Of a DNA stretch of 64,000 bases, positions 60,803 through 64,000 are shown one piece after another (within the stretch, counting starts at the first letter, position 1; each line of letters opens with the position of its first letter). Below the pieces are notes generated by a model that saw only the letters and a program-made list of their open reading frames with translations, had not been told where the DNA came from and did no database searches. The DNA is from Hermatobates lingyangjiaoensis. Lineage: Eukaryota > Arthropoda > Insecta > Hemiptera > Hermatobatidae. Location: positions 2,118,001 to 2,182,000 of the forward strand of contig JAPFBL010000119.1 in the NCBI GenBank assembly GCA_026182355.1. The letters run 5' to 3'. The translations under genes and the position numbers were made by a program.

Positions 60803-61770
60803 CCTTTCCTCACTCCCTCCCTTTCCTCTCTCCCTCTCACACTCACAAACACATATATATGTAAACCTATAAAATTTAGTACATTACTGATGTTTCAAAA
60901 GCATTACTCAATAATTTTATTCAATTATTTAATTGTAAATTGTTAGAAGTATATATTGTTAGAAGTAAATTGTTAGAAGTAATTTTTAAGTTTTGTTTGA
61001 ATGTTATTTGTTGATTTGAAAGTAAGCTTGTTTCAAAATTCCTACTAAGTTACTAAATGGATTGAAATATTATCAATCGAACTGTGAATCCCTATTATGA
61101 TGAACTATACGAACACAAGAGAGTACGGGTTAAAATCTTTACTGACGCCAGGAGGCCGATTGCGCATGTCACTTTCGACATCTGGTTAGCATTTACCTAG
61201 ACTCTAGACCTATCAAAATCAACCCCTGCAATACATAAGCTCATCTAAAGTCATTTTTACAAAATCAAAAGTAATTCAGTCCAATATATCATAACAAGAA
61301 AAACAAAAGAAACTTTTCTTTTTTTTTATTACTAAATTAAATCATTTAATGTTCTGATTTAATGCATTTATATAAAAACCAAAAATATGATATACTAAAA
61401 ATAAGATTTAAAGCTATACTCAAAAATAATGTGACCTTCTTACGAAAGAAGAAAAACAATATACATAATTAACAACCGAAGATTAATTCACTGCAGCATT
61501 ATAAAACTTACACTTCACAATTATTATTTTTCCATATTCAATTAATAAGTTTCTTTTATAGAATTTAGTCCTTCAACAATATTCTGAATTTTACATCCCT
61601 CAATCAAATCTTTGTGGGGGTATAAACTAAACAATAAAAAAAAAATGAATTCAGCTTTTATTAGGGTGGTACTTTTTGAGTTACGATGAACCTTCAATAA
61701 AATTAAACAAACAATTAAATGTAATTCTGCATGTGTGTGTGTGTGTGTGCCCGTGCTTGTATGTATGTGC
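60171..61770. other. AT-rich flank with a (CT)n tract
   Basis: A (TC)n run at about 60768..60798 is followed by CT-rich sequence. Otherwise nothing is recognised. Confidence 0.5.

Positions 61771-61771
<1 letters not shown>

Positions 61772-61809
<38 letters not shown>
61772..61809. repeat. (GT)n/(TA)n compound microsatellite
   Basis: (GT)n from 61733, then (TA)n. Confidence 0.95.
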
Positions 61810-61811
<2 letters not shown>

Positions 61812-61845
61812 GTGTGTTCTCTAATCGGGGTTCGGTCAATTTTCC

Positions 61846-61910
61846 AGGATAAAAAATCAAACTCTCGTTGCCAACGTTTCGGTTTTATTTAAAACCTTTT
61901 TCATAGGCCT
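61846..61910 (-). repeat. PLE-type repeat, family 4
   Basis: Same GAAACGUUGGC-containing motif as 30216..30300, next to the 5' truncation point of a PLE tail. Confidence 0.55.
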
Positions 61911-61981
61911 ACAAACAGGGGATAATAAGAAATCACATATCAACATCAAACATATACACAATATGAAAATGTAAGATAAGG

Positions 61982-62029
61982 GCTATTCGCGTGGATAGCA
62001 ACAGGCAGGTTGCTATCCACGCGAATAGC
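61982..62029. repeat. Perfect 21-bp inverted repeat at a PLE truncation point
   Basis: gctattcgcgtggatagcaa and its exact inverse flank a 6-base spacer (aggcag). The right arm is PLE coding sequence, so the left arm is an inverted copy made at insertion. Confidence 0.85.
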
Positions 62030-62179
62030 CATGGCCTTACTTTCAATGACTGCTTCACAGTACAAATTCTCAAAGTAGTTGCAAAAGATGAGAAAAGGTT
62101 AACTTTGAGAGCCTCTGAGGAGGCTCACATTTGGTTACTTAATGCCCGCTCCCCACCTGGCCTCAATCTCAAACGTTAG
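61988..62179 (+). pseudogene. Penelope-like element ORF, extreme C terminus
   Basis: Reads VAIHANSHGLTFNDCFTVQI, then EKRLTLRASEEAHIWLLNAR and PPGLNLKR before TAG. The 'RxxEExxIxxLxPxLN' ending is that of PLE GIY-YIG domains. It is 5'-truncated at about 62009 by an inverted duplication. A poly-T/TA tract and a hammerhead-like motif follow. Confidence 0.68.
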
Positions 62180-62465
62180 TTTTTTTTTTTTTTTTTTTTT
62201 TTTATTGCTATTTATATATATATATATTTTTTCCCTCACTCTCTTTCTCCTCTTCCTCTTCGCCACTTCTGTCCTCCTTTCTACCTTTTCCCGACTATTA
62301 CGGTACGCGTGTTCGCTCGTGGTGGAATGGTGTCGTTCACGGGGGATTAGCCTGCAGCGCCTCGAGCTACTACAACTGGTGACCGCCGCCTGGAGACCCC
62401 AGTAGCCCTCTGCTTCTGCGAGTGGACGCACGTGCCTCTTCCTCTTCCCTTCTTCTTCCCTTCTT

Positions 62466-62505
62466 CTCCCTGACGACGAACTTCAGTTCGAAATATCGAC
62501 CCAGT
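62466..62505 (+). ncRNA. Hammerhead-like motif after PLE tail
   Basis: CUGACGA, C, GAAC/GUUC stem II, GAAA, UAUC. Core and stem II are intact, but stem I pairing is poor. Confidence 0.42.
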
Positions 62506-62581
62506 AAGTTTTCTCGCTTCTTCTATTTGTTGTCTTTTTTCATTTATATATCTGTCCGGTTTGGACCGTTTTAATATTTTG

Positions 62582-62635
<54 letters not shown>

Positions 62636-62657
62636 CAAACCACAAATGGGAAAACAA

Positions 62658-62700
62658 GACTAAAATCTTTCAACCGTAACAATTGGTCTTCGTCAGAGTC
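62658..62700 (-). ncRNA. Hammerhead-type ribozyme motif, family 3
   Basis: Minus strand: GACU, CUGACGA, AGACC...GGUU, GAAA, GAUUUU, AGUC. Stem I is perfect. Confidence 0.58.
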
Positions 62701-62734
62701 AAAAACCCAACTGCAGAAGTTGGGTCAAAAACCC

Positions 62735-62777
62735 AACTCTGACGAAGACCGCCTGTTACGGTTGAAAGATCTTAGTC
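62735..62777 (+). ncRNA. Hammerhead-type ribozyme motif, family 3
   Basis: AACU, CUGACGA, AGACCGC...ACGGUU, GAAA, GAUCUU, AGUC. Three of four stem I pairs. The lost pair falls at the palindrome junction. Confidence 0.55.
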
Positions 62778-62832
62778 TTGTTTTCCCATTTGTGGTTTGA
62801 TCATTCATTGTTATTTTACGTGTTCATGTAAA

Positions 62833-62915
<83 letters not shown>

Positions 62916-62920
<5 letters not shown>

Positions 62921-63600
62921 TAATCCTTGGTTAGAACCAATTTCTAACTGATATTCCATCTAAATGCTTTGAAAATGGTTTACGAAAATTGATTATTGAA
63001 TGATTGTCATTAGGGATACATAAAAACATGTAACTTGTATTTCCAAATGGAAACATTTCTTTCTACAAAATTATATAATAGAATAAGCAACACACAATCA
63101 GTGTGATCTCATGAAATAATTTTAAAACGAATGTTTACAGAAACATCAGAGAAAAAAAATGGAGAATAGACACAATCATACAAAGCAGTAGAATTGTTTA
63201 GAATGATATAACACATTTGGTTTACTCATCGCTGAAATAATAATGGTCCCTACATACACATGTTTTACGTTCTTCAAACTCATAGTGTCGATGAGACTCT
63301 TCTGATGTTATTCATTAGAAGAATCCTAATGATCACCAGGGGTTTGTATAAAACAAGTGTATGTGGAAACTATATTATTTTTCTAAGCATAAGTAAATAT
63401 TATAGCACAATTTTTGAATTTTTCGTTCTTTTTTTAAATGATACATTACAATGAAATACATTTTGAACAAGTTTCCTTGAAAAAGTTGAAGTTTTGAGGT
63501 GAGAATGAGGGTCTGTTAGAAAGTTACCCCTCTGACACTAACCACAAGGGAATATTGTGCTTCCCTAATCATTCTACCTAAAGGGACCTAATGTTTTCTT
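62916..63600. other. AT-rich flank
   Basis: No gene or repeat recognised. Confidence 0.45.
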
Positions 63601-63605
63601 AACTT

Positions 63606-63815
63606 AATTGAATATAGATTAGACATCCTTAAAACGAGTATCTGGCATCGTACAGTCTTGGGACCTAAGGCATGATCTGTTCTCTTCAAGGGACAGTATA
63701 ATCAATTGTTTGCATCTTCCGCGTAAAAAAAAATCGAGGGCTAGACTGATAATCGAACCCGGGATCTGCCAGTCGAGAGGCGAGAACAGATGCCATTGGA
63801 CTACACTGTCCCCAG
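63606..63815 (-). repeat. tRNA-derived SINE copy with good B box
   Basis: Right part: ataatcgaacccgggatctg (B box inverse) and gccattggactacactgtcc (head). Body: gagtatctggcatcgtacag. Another truncated copy starts near 63955 and runs off the window. Confidence 0.75.
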
Positions 63816-64000
63816 TCTTTTTAACTAATACTACAGTTCCCAAAAGTTTGTTGCCAACACAAAATATAGAAATATTTACTTTTAGTATTGTTGTAGGTTG
63901 GAGAGTGTTGTTAACATCTGTATTTAACAGCAATTCTAATTACAGGTGACACATTACCAGGTTAATTCTACATCGGAAGTACCAAATTTTACCTCACATA

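Larger units (their letters stand above)
62632..62838. repeat. PLE palindrome between (TA)n tracts
   Basis: gatcaaaccaca at 62633 mirrors tgtggtttgatc near 62802. Two facing hammerhead motifs lie inside. (TA)n at 62586..62632 and 62839..62883 flank it, the second running into (GT)n to about 62915. Confidence 0.85.

Noticed and set aside
61846..61910. Active hammerhead at the CUAUGAA...GAAACG motif (also 30216 and 11340)
   Set aside because: The CUGANGA box is replaced by CUAUGAA and stem I does not pair, so I list it only as a PLE-type repeat.
62135..62431. Open frames on both strands at 62135..62431
   Set aside because: They run through poly-T/poly-A and (TA)n tracts and overlap the PLE tail. 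The composition explains the open frames.

Overview
The window is AT-rich nuclear DNA from an animal. The evidence is one spliced gene with GT/AG introns, tRNA-derived SINEs, remnants of several eukaryotic transposon classes and long (TA)n tracts. The peptides of the Penelope-like elements remind me of those in crustacean and other arthropod genomes, so an arthropod is my best guess, but the sequence does not settle this. No bacterial or viral gene organisation is present.

Only one host gene is convincing. It lies on the minus strand and covers about two thirds of the window (6585..48885). It encodes a 4-coumarate:CoA-ligase-like / firefly-luciferase-like acyl-CoA synthetase (ANL adenylating superfamily). 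Seven coding exons (48718..48876, 39427..39637, 35601..35933, 23813..23967, 12410..12584, 10014..10189, 6585..6740) join in consistent phase with AG/GT borders. They give 455 residues from a basic, presequence-like N terminus to the TGD/DRSKE region. About 90 C-terminal residues are missing and should lie left of base 1. The introns run from 2.2 to 11.6 kb and are packed with repeats. A non-coding first exon and the promoter probably lie right of 48885.

The rest is mobile-element debris. Its main theme is Penelope-like elements (PLEs): three GIY-YIG endonuclease or C-terminal tails (13975..14513, 27780..28435, 61988..62179), three copies of an N-terminal peptide (14744, 30577, 59270), and more than a dozen short hammerhead-ribozyme-type motifs (CUGANGA ... 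GAAA). The flanks of those motifs still pair as stem I, with compensatory changes between families. Many of these pieces sit in long palindromes (7644..7891, 13335..13455, 13695..13849, 30462..30709, 48293..48628, 53790..54205, 59202..59347, 59432..60170, 62632..62838). One pair of inverted arms (8095..8965) encloses a spliced, frameshifted 5' fragment of the housekeeping gene EMC3.

Other elements are a hAT-type non-autonomous element with a perfect 8-bp target duplication (5268..5871), a pogo/Tigger-like element (19849..20334), a two-copy MITE family (11695, 42500), a mariner-like transposase tail (52093..52400), RNase H or RT fragments of non-LTR retrotransposons (1491, 25780, 37740, 58670), and a tRNA-derived SINE family of about ten copies.

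Region by region: 1..6584 is intergenic, or the 3' end of the gene, with LINE and hAT remnants. 6585..48885 is the gene. 48886..64000 is upstream flank or 5' intron rich in PLE palindromes. The block 30830..31985 is made almost wholly of homopolymer runs and looks like a consensus or assembly error, not biology.
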